From Aliarcobacter sp. (GTDB lineage: Bacteria > Campylobacterota > Campylobacteria > Campylobacterales > Arcobacteraceae), in assembly GCA_028689025.1 (NCBI GenBank), contig JAQTXA010000020.1, positions 1-52,064 of the forward strand: a stretch of DNA of 52,064 nt, in the 5' to 3' direction. This document shows, piece after piece, positions 31,575 through 40,830 of this stretch. A program made the translations under genes and the position numbers. Position 1 is the first letter of the stretch, and every line of letters begins with the position of its first letter. The notes below the pieces were generated by a model. The model did no database searches and was not told the DNA's origin. It saw nothing but the letters and a program-made list of their open reading frames with translations.

Positions 31575-32225
31575 ATGAGAAAACATGAAACTTATAAATG
31601 TAATAAATGTGGGAATGAAGTAGAAGTACAAAATGTTGGTGGAGGAGTTCTACACTGTTGTGGAGAAGCAATGGAATGTATTACAACTGACTTAACTTCA
31701 GTTATATTAATGAAAGCTTTTGCTGGTGAATCAATGGCAAGAAATAAATATGAATATTTTGCAAAAGTTGCTCAAAAAGAAGGTTACAGAGATATTGCTG
31801 AACATTTCCAAAGAGCTGCAAACAATGAAAAAATGCATGCAAAACTAGAATTCAAAGCTTACAATCTATTAAATTATGACAGAGAACTTGATACTACAAG
31901 TGGAAATCTTCAATATGCAATTAATGGTGAATCATATGAAAATACAACTATGTATCCAGATTTTGCAAAAATAGCTAAAGATGAAGGTCATGCAGACATA
32001 GCAAGAATGTTAGAAATGATTGGGAAAATTGAAATTGAACATGAGAATATGTACAAAATGTTAAAAGATAGACTTGATTCTGGGAAAGAATTTGTGAGCG
32101 ATGAAGAAGATGAGTGGATTTGTGAAATCTGTGGACATGTGCACAGAGGTAAAAAAGCTCTAAAAGTTTGCCCAGTTTGTAAACACCCTCAAGAGTATCA
32201 ATCAAGACTTAACTCTAAAAAATAG
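31575..32225 (+). CDS. Desulforubrerythrin (peroxide-scavenging non-heme iron protein)
   Basis: The protein has 216 residues in three parts. An N-terminal desulforedoxin-like site has Cys9-x2-Cys12 and Cys28-Cys29. A central four-helix ferritin-like di-iron domain shows ExxxRxxYEYFAKVAQKEGY, AANNEKMHAKLEF and IGKIEIEHENMY. A C-terminal rubredoxin-like site has CEICG and CPVC. This matches the C. jejuni Rrc/desulforubrerythrin architecture, which reduces hydrogen peroxide in the cytoplasm. Preceded by AGGAG. Its divergent neighbour encodes a PerR-like regulator. Confidence 0.93.
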   Translation: MRKHETYKCNKCGNEVEVQNVGGGVLHCCGEAMECITTDLTSVILMKAFAGESMARNKYEYFAKVAQKEGYRDIAEHFQRAANNEKMHAKLEFKAYNLLNYDRELDTTSGNLQYAINGESYENTTMYPDFAKIAKDEGHADIARMLEMIGKIEIEHENMYKMLKDRLDSGKEFVSDEEDEWICEICGHVHRGKKALKVCPVCKHPQEYQSRLNSKK

Positions 32226-32285
32226 TTTAACCTCTAAAAAATAATATCTTCGATAATATTACGAAAAAATTATCGGAGATATTTT

Positions 32286-33869
32286 TTGTTAAAAATTCTA
32301 TTCTTATTTTTATTTGCAATAATCCTAAATGCTAAAACTTTTTCTGTTGCCACATATAATGTAGAAAATCTTTTTGATTTAAATAAAGACGATGATGAAT
32401 ATAGTGAATTTGTACCAAATAGCCCATCAAATTGGAACGAAACAAATTTTAATATCAAAATAAATAACTTAGTAAAAGTTATAAAAGATATGAATGTTGA
32501 TATTTTAGCTCTTCAAGAGATTGAAAATAGAGAGTTAATGCAACTGCTTTTAAAAAAACTCCCTGAATACAAATATTATTCTTTCATTAAATATCCTGAT
32601 TCTGCAATAGGTTTAGGAATTTTGTCAAAAATACAAATAAAAGAGAATACAAATTTAGATGTAAAATTTAGAACTAAACAATTCAGACCAATTCTTGAAA
32701 CAACTTTTATATATGAAAACACAGAATTTAAAGTTTTTAATAACCACTGGCCAGCAAAAGCAGTTGGTGAAAGCTACAGAATAAAATATGCTAAAAATCT
32801 ACAAGATAGAATAAGTTTACTTCCAAAAGATTATGATTATATTTTAATAGGCGATTTTAATTCAGATTATAATGAAATGCAAACTTTTAGATCAAATCAA
32901 AAGCTAAATAATACAAGAGGAATCACAGGAATAAATCAAATTTTAAATACAGTTATTAATAATAATATATTTGTAACTTGTGATGATATTTTAAAGAATG
33001 AAAAAAGAGTTCATTATAATTTATGGCTTGAACTATCTAATAATGAAAGATTTTCAAGTAAATATATGGGACAAAGTAGTACTCCTGATAATATTTTAAT
33101 TCCACCTGCTCTATTTGATTCAAAAAAAGTATCTTATATCCCAAACTCTTTTACTGTTTTTAAACCTAATTATCTATATGAAAATAATGTAGTTAAAAGA
33201 TGGCAAATGAGTAATGAAAAATTTTATAAAGTTCATAAAGGTGAAGGTTTCTCTGATCATCTTCCAATATATGCAAAATTTTCTGTTGATAAAAGTGATA
33301 CTAGTCCACTTAAATCATTAGAAGAAAATCATAATAATAAACTAACAACCATTTCTGATTTGTATACAAAAGAGAAATTAATAAATCCTATTGTTTTAGA
33401 AAAAGCAATTGTTATTTACAAAGATGATGAAAAAGCAATTATAAAAAAACCAAATGATAGGGCAATATTTATCTATTCAAATGCAAAAGAGTTAAAATTA
33501 GGATATTCTTACAATCTTCAAATAAATCAAATTTTCAATTTTTATGGTCTAAAAGAGATAAAAGAGTTTGCTATTTTGGATGAATTAGAAAAAGTAGAAA
33601 ATTTTAAATCATTATATTTAGATGGAAAAGATATTGATATTTTTGATTTTAAATATGAAAATGAGATTATTACAAACCTAACAGGTGTTGTGAAATATTC
33701 TAAGTTATATTTAGATGAAAATAAATATATAAAAATATACTCAAATAAAAGAAATTTATTACCAAAAAATGGTGAAACAATTACAATTACAAGTGGTCAC
33801 TTAGCTTCGTTTAAAGGGAATATGCAAATAGTTCTTTATTCTCCATCAGATTTTAAAATAGGATTTTAA
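32286..33869 (+). CDS. Secreted endonuclease/exonuclease/phosphatase-family protein with OB-like tail
   Basis: The protein has 527 residues. The TTG start is 7 bases after GGAG. A signal peptide (about 1-16, ending ILNA) is followed by the DNase I-like fold: ATYNVENLFD, LALQEIENRE, FNNHWPAK, LIGDFNSDYNE and FSDHLPIYAKF (catalytic Glu, His, Asp and His residues). The C-terminal region (about 350-527) has strands ending ETITITSGHLASFKGNMQIVLYSP, resembling the OB-fold found in secreted nucleases. A periplasmic or extracellular DNase is the best guess; nucleic-acid scavenging is inferred. It overlaps murJ by one base (TAATG). Confidence 0.85.
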   Translation: MLKILFLFLFAIILNAKTFSVATYNVENLFDLNKDDDEYSEFVPNSPSNWNETNFNIKINNLVKVIKDMNVDILALQEIENRELMQLLLKKLPEYKYYSFIKYPDSAIGLGILSKIQIKENTNLDVKFRTKQFRPILETTFIYENTEFKVFNNHWPAKAVGESYRIKYAKNLQDRISLLPKDYDYILIGDFNSDYNEMQTFRSNQKLNNTRGITGINQILNTVINNNIFVTCDDILKNEKRVHYNLWLELSNNERFSSKYMGQSSTPDNILIPPALFDSKKVSYIPNSFTVFKPNYLYENNVVKRWQMSNEKFYKVHKGEGFSDHLPIYAKFSVDKSDTSPLKSLEENHNNKLTTISDLYTKEKLINPIVLEKAIVIYKDDEKAIIKKPNDRAIFIYSNAKELKLGYSYNLQINQIFNFYGLKEIKEFAILDELEKVENFKSLYLDGKDIDIFDFKYENEIITNLTGVVKYSKLYLDENKYIKIYSNKRNLLPKNGETITITSGHLASFKGNMQIVLYSPSDFKIGF

Positions 33870-35173
33870 TGTTACTCAAATCAATCTTTACAAATAGTTC
33901 TGGAATCTTAGTTTCTAGAGTTTTAGGCTTTATAAGAGACCTTTTAACAGCATCAATATTAGGTGCAAATATCTATTCAGATATATTTTTTGTAGCATTT
34001 AAACTTCCAAATCTATTCAGAAGTGTATTTGCAGATGGAGCTTTTACACAAGCATTTATTCCATCATATGCAAAATCAAAACATAAAATTAGATTTTCAT
34101 CTGTAGTATTTTTGCAACTATTTGGATTTTTAATTATATTATCTTTATTAGTTATGACTTTCTCCCATTTTGTTGCAAAAGCAATTGCCATTGGATTTGA
34201 TGAAAAAACCATAGATTTAGCAGCACCACTATTTGCCATAAACTTTTATTATCTGCCTATAATTTTTGCGGTAACCTTTATGGCTGCACTTTTACAATAT
34301 AAACATCACTTTGCAACAAGTGCATATTCAACTGCACTTTTAAATATTGCTATGATTATTTCTCTTTTAATCTCAAGAAATTTCGATAAATATGAAATTA
34401 CATTTTATCTATCTTATGGAGTAATTGCAGGAGGAATATTACAAATATTAGCCCACTTATACTCTATAAGAAAACATGGTTTATGCAAAATATTTCACTT
34501 TAAAAAACATGAAAAAAAAGAAGAGAGTAAATTTTATAAAAACTTCTTTTCAGCAACTTTTGGTTCTTCTACGCTTCATATTTCAGCATTTATTGATACT
34601 TGGCTAGCCTCTTTTTTAATAAGTGGTTCAATCTCTTATTTATATTATGCAAATAGAATTTTTCAACTTCCCCTTGCAATATTTGCAATTGCAACATCAA
34701 TTGCCCTATTTCCAATGGTGGCAAAGGCAATAAAAAATAAAGATGAAGATAGAGCTTTAAGATTAATGAAAAAATCTGCTTTAATTTTATTTGGACTTTT
34801 ATCAGTTTCAACTTTTATAGGAATAGTTTTTAATGATTTTATAATAAAACTTCTTTTTGAAAGAGGACAATTTACAAGTAGTGATACACAAAATACTTCT
34901 TTAATTTTAGCTATGTATTTAATTGGATTATTACCATTTGGTCTTTCAAAGATTTTTTCTCTTTGGCTTTATGCAAAAGAACAACAATTTTTAACTGCAA
35001 AAATATCTATGTACAGCCTAAGTTGTAATATCGTATTTTCTTTAATACTTATCAAACCATTTGGAGCAGCTGGACTAGCATTTGCAGGAACAATTGGTGG
35101 GTTCGTACTATTTTTTTTAACAATAAAAGCTTTTGGATTTAAAAAATTTATTGAAATGTTTAAAAAAGCATAA
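33869..35173 (+). CDS. murJ: Lipid II flippase MurJ
   Basis: The protein has 434 residues with about twelve to fourteen hydrophobic segments. N-terminal SSGILVSRVLGFIRDLLTA and FKLPNLFRSVFADGAFTQAFIPSYA are diagnostic of MurJ/MviN. FERGQFTSSDT and LYAKEQQ lie in later helices. It moves lipid-linked peptidoglycan precursor across the inner membrane. The start overlaps the upstream nuclease stop codon, so translation is coupled. The length is slightly short but within the range of the family. Confidence 0.94.
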   Translation: MLLKSIFTNSSGILVSRVLGFIRDLLTASILGANIYSDIFFVAFKLPNLFRSVFADGAFTQAFIPSYAKSKHKIRFSSVVFLQLFGFLIILSLLVMTFSHFVAKAIAIGFDEKTIDLAAPLFAINFYYLPIIFAVTFMAALLQYKHHFATSAYSTALLNIAMIISLLISRNFDKYEITFYLSYGVIAGGILQILAHLYSIRKHGLCKIFHFKKHEKKEESKFYKNFFSATFGSSTLHISAFIDTWLASFLISGSISYLYYANRIFQLPLAIFAIATSIALFPMVAKAIKNKDEDRALRLMKKSALILFGLLSVSTFIGIVFNDFIIKLLFERGQFTSSDTQNTSLILAMYLIGLLPFGLSKIFSLWLYAKEQQFLTAKISMYSLSCNIVFSLILIKPFGAAGLAFAGTIGGFVLFFLTIKAFGFKKFIEMFKKA

Positions 35174-35222
35174 GCTAAGCTCTTCATTTAATAGTTCTAG
35201 TTTGTATTTAGTAAGATTTAGC

Positions 35223-35228
35223 TATAAT
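35223..35228 (+). promoter_or_regulatory. Probable -10 element of the MsbA-like gene
   Basis: TATAAT preceded by TTTAGC, 31 bases before the start codon, in the 86-base gap after murJ. Confidence 0.5.
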
Positions 35229-35259
35229 CTAGGCTTTATTTAAACATTCAGGATTATTA

Positions 35260-36969
35260 ATGAGAGACTTTTTTAGACAATATTCACCCTATTACAAAAA
35301 TTATAAATCATACTTTTTTTATTCATTCATAGGAATTATTTTAGTTTCAGCCTCAACATCTGGAACTGCATATGCAATTCAACCTTTACTTGATGATATT
35401 TTTATAAATAAAAACAAAGAGATGCTTTATATGATGCCCTTTATCATTATTGCACTTTATACAGCAAAAGGTTTTGGAAGATATATACAAACTTACTATA
35501 TATCTTTTATAGGTCAAGATATAACAAGAATAGTAAGAGATAAACTATTTTCTCATATCTTAACACTTGATATGGATTTTTTTCAAAAAAAACACGGTGG
35601 AGAACTAGTAAGTAGAATCACAAATGATATAAATAGAATTCAACAAGCAATTTCAAATAGTGTTGCTGAATTTATTAGTGAATCTTTAACAATTGTAGGA
35701 CTTATCGGATTAGTAATTTATCATTCACCTGAACTAGCATTTTATGGATTAATTGTTTTACCACTTGCAATATATCCTTTATCAAGACTAGCAAAAAGAA
35801 TGAAAAAATTATCTTTTAAATCTCAAGAGAGCAATTCAGATATTACAACATCATTAAACGAATCTTTTAATAATATTGAAATAATAAAAGCAAATTCAAG
35901 TGAAAAAATTGAAGCTACAAAATTCTCAATTCATAATATGATTTTTTTCAAATACAATATGAAAGCACTAAAAACAAATACATTAACTTCTCCATTAATG
36001 GAAATAATAGGTTCATTTGCTTTTGCTTCTGTTATCCTTGTAGGTGGTTCAAAAGTAATTTCAGGAGAACTATCTACTGGAACTTTTAGTTCATTTATTG
36101 CTGCACTTTTTATGCTTTACACACCTATAAAAAAACTATCTTCTTTATATAATAAAATGCAAGATGCACTTGCGGCAAATGAAAGAATTAATGATATGTT
36201 TGCACAAAAAGCAACTATCGAAGCAGGAGAATTAATTTTTCCAAAGAATATTCAAACTATAAATTTCAAAGATATTTTATTAAAATATGATGATTTTACA
36301 GCACTAAAAAATATAAATCTAGAAGCAAAAAAAGGTGAAACTATCGCTCTTGTAGGAGATAGTGGTGGTGGAAAATCTTCTTTAATAAATTTAATAATTA
36401 GATTTTATGATACAACAGCTGGAGATATTTTATTAAATAACAGTTCTATAAAAGATTTTGATATAAAATCTCTGAGAGAAAACATTTCAATAGTAACCCA
36501 AAGAGTTTATATTTTTAATGACACTGTTGCATCAAATGTAGCTTATGGTTATGAAGTAGATGAGATAAGAGTTATTGAAGTTTTAAAACAAGCTCATGCC
36601 TATGATTTTGTAATGAGTATGAAAAAAGGCATAAATACACTTTTAGATGAATTTGGTACAAATTTAAGTGGAGGACAAAGACAAAGAATTGCAATTGCAA
36701 GAGCTTTATATAAAAATCCACAAATACTAATTTTAGATGAAGCAACTTCTGCTTTAGATAATGAAAGTGAATCAATCATTAGTGAAGTTATTCAAGAAGT
36801 TAGTCAAGACAAAATTACTTTCATAATTGCCCATAGATTAAGTACTATAAAAAAAGCAAATAAAATTGCTGTTTTTAAAGCTGGAGAAATTGTTTGTATG
36901 GGAAGTGAAAGTGAACTTTTAAACTCTTGTAAAGAGTACCAAAGATTATATAATCTTGCAAATATGTAA
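35260..36969 (+). CDS. msbA: MsbA-like ABC exporter (lipid A / lipid flippase)
   Basis: The protein has 569 residues. The membrane domain (about 1-310) has six helices and the exporter coupling region HGGELVSRITNDINRIQQ. The ATPase domain (about 330-569) has Walker A GDSGGGKSS, signature LSGGQRQRIA, Walker B ILILDEATSALD and the H-loop IAHRLST. Fused membrane-ATPase half-transporters of this length in Campylobacterota are usually MsbA-type lipid A exporters. A drug or polysaccharide-lipid exporter cannot be excluded. Its own promoter follows murJ. Confidence 0.82.
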   Translation: MRDFFRQYSPYYKNYKSYFFYSFIGIILVSASTSGTAYAIQPLLDDIFINKNKEMLYMMPFIIIALYTAKGFGRYIQTYYISFIGQDITRIVRDKLFSHILTLDMDFFQKKHGGELVSRITNDINRIQQAISNSVAEFISESLTIVGLIGLVIYHSPELAFYGLIVLPLAIYPLSRLAKRMKKLSFKSQESNSDITTSLNESFNNIEIIKANSSEKIEATKFSIHNMIFFKYNMKALKTNTLTSPLMEIIGSFAFASVILVGGSKVISGELSTGTFSSFIAALFMLYTPIKKLSSLYNKMQDALAANERINDMFAQKATIEAGELIFPKNIQTINFKDILLKYDDFTALKNINLEAKKGETIALVGDSGGGKSSLINLIIRFYDTTAGDILLNNSSIKDFDIKSLRENISIVTQRVYIFNDTVASNVAYGYEVDEIRVIEVLKQAHAYDFVMSMKKGINTLLDEFGTNLSGGQRQRIAIARALYKNPQILILDEATSALDNESESIISEVIQEVSQDKITFIIAHRLSTIKKANKIAVFKAGEIVCMGSESELLNSCKEYQRLYNLANM

Positions 36970-37052
36970 TAATTTTATTTATAAAAAACCATTAAAACCT
37001 ATATTTAATGAATTTTAGATAAAATGCAACAATTTTAAAAAAGGGATAAACT

Positions 37053-38111
37053 TTGATTAGCTATGAAACACTGAAAAAAATCTTATTTAAGTTTGAACCA
37101 GAAACTGCCCATAATCTTGCAGAAGTTGGTTTAAGAATTTTAGGAAAATGTTATATCATGAAAAGTTATATGGAAAAGAAAAACTATATAGCAAATCCTA
37201 AATTAACTCAAGAGGTTTTTGGTGTAAAATTTGAAAATCCAGTTGGACTTGCTGCTGGTTTTGACAAAAATGCCACAATGATTAAAGCTATGAAATCTAT
37301 GGGATTTGGATTTACAGAGATTGGAACAATGACACCAAAACCTCAAGATGGAAATCCAAAACCTAGAATGTTTAGATACCCTGAGCAAAAATCAGTTCAA
37401 AATGCGATGGGATTTAATAACAAAGGTGCCCACGAAGTTTTAAAAAACTTAAAAAAAGTTTACCCTTTTTCAATACCTGTTGGTGCAAATATTGGGAAAA
37501 ACAAAATAACACCTGAAGAGTTTGCCCTAAGTGATTATAAAAGTTTAATTAAAAAATTTGAAGCTAGCAGTGATTATTTAGTAATAAATATTTCAAGCCC
37601 AAATACTCCAAATTTAAGAGATTTACAAAATGAAAAGTTTATAACAGAGCTTTTTACAATGGCTAAAGAACTTACATTAAAACCAATTTTATTGAAAATT
37701 GCGCCTGACATGGAAGTTTCTATGGCTATTGATTTATGTAATAGTGCAATAAATGCAGGAGCCGCTGGGATAATTGCAACTAATACAACTATTGATTATA
37801 GTTTAGTTCCAAATTGTCAAAATTTTGGAGGACTTTCAGGTGCTTGTCTAACTGAAAAATCTGGGAACTTATTTAAAGAACTTGCTCGTGAATTATTTGG
37901 AAAAACTATTTTAATTTCAGTTGGTGGAATTTCAAATGGTGCACAAGCTTATGAGAGAATCAAAAATGGTGCAACACTTGTACAATCCTATTCAGGAATG
38001 ATTTTTGAGGGACCTTCAATGGTGCGAAAAATAAATGAAGAAATACTAGAACTAATGGCAAAAGATGGATATGAAAATATTTCACAAGCTATTGGAGCTA
38101 ATTTAAAATAA
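37053..38111 (+). CDS. pyrD: Dihydroorotate dehydrogenase (quinone), class 2
   Basis: The protein has 352 residues. TTG start with AAGGGA upstream. An N-terminal helical extension (1-45, membrane association) precedes the FMN barrel: NPVGLAAGFDKN, FTEIGTMTPKPQDGNPKPR, NAMGFNNKG, NISSPNTPNLRDLQ (catalytic Ser), KIAPDM and GGLSGACL. It oxidises dihydroorotate to orotate with quinone in pyrimidine synthesis. It opens a run of tightly spaced genes down to yggS. Confidence 0.96.
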   Translation: MISYETLKKILFKFEPETAHNLAEVGLRILGKCYIMKSYMEKKNYIANPKLTQEVFGVKFENPVGLAAGFDKNATMIKAMKSMGFGFTEIGTMTPKPQDGNPKPRMFRYPEQKSVQNAMGFNNKGAHEVLKNLKKVYPFSIPVGANIGKNKITPEEFALSDYKSLIKKFEASSDYLVINISSPNTPNLRDLQNEKFITELFTMAKELTLKPILLKIAPDMEVSMAIDLCNSAINAGAAGIIATNTTIDYSLVPNCQNFGGLSGACLTEKSGNLFKELARELFGKTILISVGGISNGAQAYERIKNGATLVQSYSGMIFEGPSMVRKINEEILELMAKDGYENISQAIGANLK

Positions 38112-38123
38112 AAGGAACAAATA

Positions 38124-39467
38124 ATGAATAGCAAAAGAAACAATAATTTAATTAAAATATTCATTATTCAATTTTTTTTATTAATTACAATTTCGGGAGA
38201 ATTAATGAGCAATAGCTTACCAAAATATCATACAAAAACTTTAGAAAACGGTTTAGAAATAGTTGCAATTCCAATGAAAAACAATTCAGGTGTAATATCA
38301 ACTGATGTTTTTTATAAAGTTGGAAGTAGAGATGAAAAAATGGGTAAAAGTGGAATTGCTCATATGTTAGAACACTTAAATTTCAAATCTACAAAAAATC
38401 TAAAAGCTGGTGAATTTGATGAAATAGTAAAAGGCTTTGGTGGTATGAATAATGCCTCAACTTCATTTGACTACACACACTATTATATAAAATCAGCTTC
38501 AAAAAATATGGATAAATCTTTAGAATTATTTGCAGATTTAATGGAAAACTTGACTTTAAAAGATGAAGAGTTCCAACCTGAACGTGATGTTGTGGCAGAA
38601 GAAAGAAGATGGAGAACAGATAATAATCCAATGGGATATTTACAATTCAGACTTTTCAATAACACTTTTATTTATCATCCATATCACTGGACTCCAATTG
38701 GATTTATGAGTGATATTCAAAACTGGTCAATCACTGATATTAGAGATTTCCACAGTACTTATTATCAACCAAAAAATGCAATAGTTGTAGTTGCTGGTGA
38801 TATTGATGAAAAAGATGTTTTTGCATCTGTTGAAAAACATTTTAAAAATATCAAAAATACAAAAGAGATTCCTTCACTTCTTCATACGGTTGAACCAGTT
38901 CAAGATGGTGAAAAACGAGTTGTTATAAATAAAGAATCAGCTGTTCAAATGTTAGCAATTACTTATCATATTCCAAACTTTGAACATAAAGATCAAGTTG
39001 CACTTTCAGCTCTTAGTGAACTATTAAGTAGTGGTAAAAGTTCAATTTTACAAAAAAAACTTGTTGATGAGAAAAGATTAGTAAACACAATTTATGCCTA
39101 TAATATGGAATTAAAAGACCCTGGAATCTTTATGTTTATGGCTGTTGCAAATGAAGGTGTTGATGCTAAAGAAATAGAAAAAGAAATTTTAGATACAATT
39201 GCGCAAATCAAAAAAGGTGATATATCTCAAAAAGATATTGATAAGATTAAAATAAATACTAAAGCTGATTTTATTTTTTCACTAGAAAGTTCAACAGAAG
39301 TGGCTTCTTTATACGGTTCATACTTTGTAAGAGGTAATATAAAACCTCTTTTAGATTATGAAAAAAATGTAGAGAAACTAACTAAAGAAAATTTAATAGA
39401 AGTTGCAAATAAATACTTGAATGAAAATAATTCTACTACAGTTATTTTAAAACAGGAAAAGAAATAA
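38124..39467 (+). CDS. M16-family zinc metalloprotease
   Basis: The protein has 447 residues. A hydrophobic N-terminus (about 9-24) suggests export or membrane anchoring. The inverse zinc motif HMLEH gives His80, Glu83 and His84. The distal Glu lies in ERDVVAEERRW. The C-terminal half is the non-catalytic M16 repeat. It corresponds in place to the processing-protease gene next to dapA in Helicobacter (HP1012) and Campylobacter (Cj0805). Its substrate is unknown. It is 12 bases downstream of pyrD and overlaps the globin gene by one base. Confidence 0.9.
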   Translation: MNSKRNNNLIKIFIIQFFLLITISGELMSNSLPKYHTKTLENGLEIVAIPMKNNSGVISTDVFYKVGSRDEKMGKSGIAHMLEHLNFKSTKNLKAGEFDEIVKGFGGMNNASTSFDYTHYYIKSASKNMDKSLELFADLMENLTLKDEEFQPERDVVAEERRWRTDNNPMGYLQFRLFNNTFIYHPYHWTPIGFMSDIQNWSITDIRDFHSTYYQPKNAIVVVAGDIDEKDVFASVEKHFKNIKNTKEIPSLLHTVEPVQDGEKRVVINKESAVQMLAITYHIPNFEHKDQVALSALSELLSSGKSSILQKKLVDEKRLVNTIYAYNMELKDPGIFMFMAVANEGVDAKEIEKEILDTIAQIKKGDISQKDIDKIKINTKADFIFSLESSTEVASLYGSYFVRGNIKPLLDYEKNVEKLTKENLIEVANKYLNENNSTTVILKQEKK

Positions 39468-39934
39468 TGGATTGCCCAATTAGTAAAACAATATTTGGTG
39501 AAAAACCAGATTTTGAATATCCTATTCCACTTTTTTTAGAAGAGATGGGAGAAGATAGATTAAAAAAATTATTTAGCGATTTTTATGATTTAGTTGTAGA
39601 TAGTGATATTGGAAACTTTTTTCCACAAGATGAAGAAGCCCTTGAAAAGATAAAAGCTCATAATGTAAAGTTTTTTATTGAAGCTTGTGGTGGTGAAAAA
39701 CATTACACAAAAGCTGTTGGACATTTTGATATGTTAAAAACACACGAACAATTCTCAATAACTGATAAAGCTAGACGAGAATGGCTTGGATGTATGGAAG
39801 AAGTTTTAAAGAAAGTTGATATTTCACAAGAAGCAAAACAAAGTTTTTGGAACTTTTTAGAAACTTTTTCAAAGCATACAGTAAATGTTGATGAGAGATT
39901 AGAATTAGAAGATTTAGTAGTAAGTAAAGGATAG
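39467..39934 (+). CDS. Group II-type truncated hemoglobin
   Basis: The protein has 155 residues. The globin core shows RLKKLFSDFYDLVVDSDIG, NVKFFIEACGGEKHYT and AVGHFDMLKTHEQFSI with proximal His93. REWLGCMEEVL places Trp106 at the G8 position typical of group II (TrHbO-like) globins. It probably binds oxygen or nitric oxide in the cytoplasm. Its ATG overlaps the protease stop (TAATG), so it is translationally coupled inside an envelope and lysine operon. To my knowledge this place is not occupied by a globin in the Helicobacter or Campylobacter versions of the locus. Confidence 0.86.
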   Translation: MDCPISKTIFGEKPDFEYPIPLFLEEMGEDRLKKLFSDFYDLVVDSDIGNFFPQDEEALEKIKAHNVKFFIEACGGEKHYTKAVGHFDMLKTHEQFSITDKARREWLGCMEEVLKKVDISQEAKQSFWNFLETFSKHTVNVDERLELEDLVVSKG

Positions 39935-39942
39935 AAAGAGAT

Positions 39943-40830
39943 ATGGAAATTATTACCGGTTCAATGACCGCACTTGTAACACCATTTAGAAATGGAAAAG
40001 TTGATTTAGTTAAATATGAGTCTTTAATTAAAAGACAAATTGCACAAGGTATAAATGCCGTTGTACCTGTAGGAACTACAGGAGAGAGTGCTACACTTTC
40101 ATTTAATGAGCATAAAGAGTGTATTGAAGTTGCAGTTGCTGCTTGTAAAGGAACTAACACAAAAGTAATGGCTGGTGCTGGTTCAAATGCTACACATGAA
40201 GCTTGTGAATTAGCAAAACATGCACAAGATGTTGGAGCTGATGGAATTTTATCTATTACTCCATATTATAATAAACCAACTCAAGAGGGTTTATATCAAC
40301 ATTTTAAAGCAATCGCAAACTCAGTAGAAATTCCATTTATGCTCTACAATGTACCAGGAAGAACAGGAGTTGATTTAGAGTCAGCTACAACTATTAGACT
40401 TTTTGATGATGTTAAAAATATTTATGGGGTAAAAGAAGCAACTGGTTCATTAGAAAGAGCTATTTGTCTTTTATCACAAAGAAAAGATTTCATAGTAGTT
40501 TCTGGTGATGATGCAATTGACTTTCCAATGTTAGCAAACGGTGCAAAAGGTATTATTTCTGTAACTGCAAATCTACTTCCTAATTTAAAATCTCAATTAG
40601 TTGATTGTGTATTTAAAGGTGATTTAGAAAAAGCTAGACAAATAAATGAAGATTTATATGCTTTAAATTCTGTATTATTCTGTGAAAGTAACCCTATTCC
40701 AATTAAAGCAGCTATGTATTTAGCTGGTTTACTTGATACTTTAGAATATAGACTTCCATTAACTGCACCAAGTGCGGAAACAATGAAAAAATTAGAAAAA
40801 ACTTTAGAAAAATATGAGGTAATAAAATAA
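39943..40830 (+). CDS. dapA: 4-Hydroxy-tetrahydrodipicolinate synthase
   Basis: The protein has 295 residues. All DapA active-site residues are visible: Thr45-Thr46 in PVGTTGES, Tyr135 in YNVPGRTG, Arg140 and Schiff-base Lys164 in GVKEATG. It condenses pyruvate with aspartate semialdehyde on the way to diaminopimelate and lysine. It overlaps the next gene by one base (TAATG). Confidence 0.97.
   Translation: MEIITGSMTALVTPFRNGKVDLVKYESLIKRQIAQGINAVVPVGTTGESATLSFNEHKECIEVAVAACKGTNTKVMAGAGSNATHEACELAKHAQDVGADGILSITPYYNKPTQEGLYQHFKAIANSVEIPFMLYNVPGRTGVDLESATTIRLFDDVKNIYGVKEATGSLERAICLLSQRKDFIVVSGDDAIDFPMLANGAKGIISVTANLLPNLKSQLVDCVFKGDLEKARQINEDLYALNSVLFCESNPIPIKAAMYLAGLLDTLEYRLPLTAPSAETMKKLEKTLEKYEVIK

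Noticed and set aside
36572..36775. Minus-strand open frames inside msbA, pyrD and murJ
   Set aside because: Shadows of real genes with conserved motifs on the plus strand; no start signals and Leu/His-rich composition typical of antisense frames.
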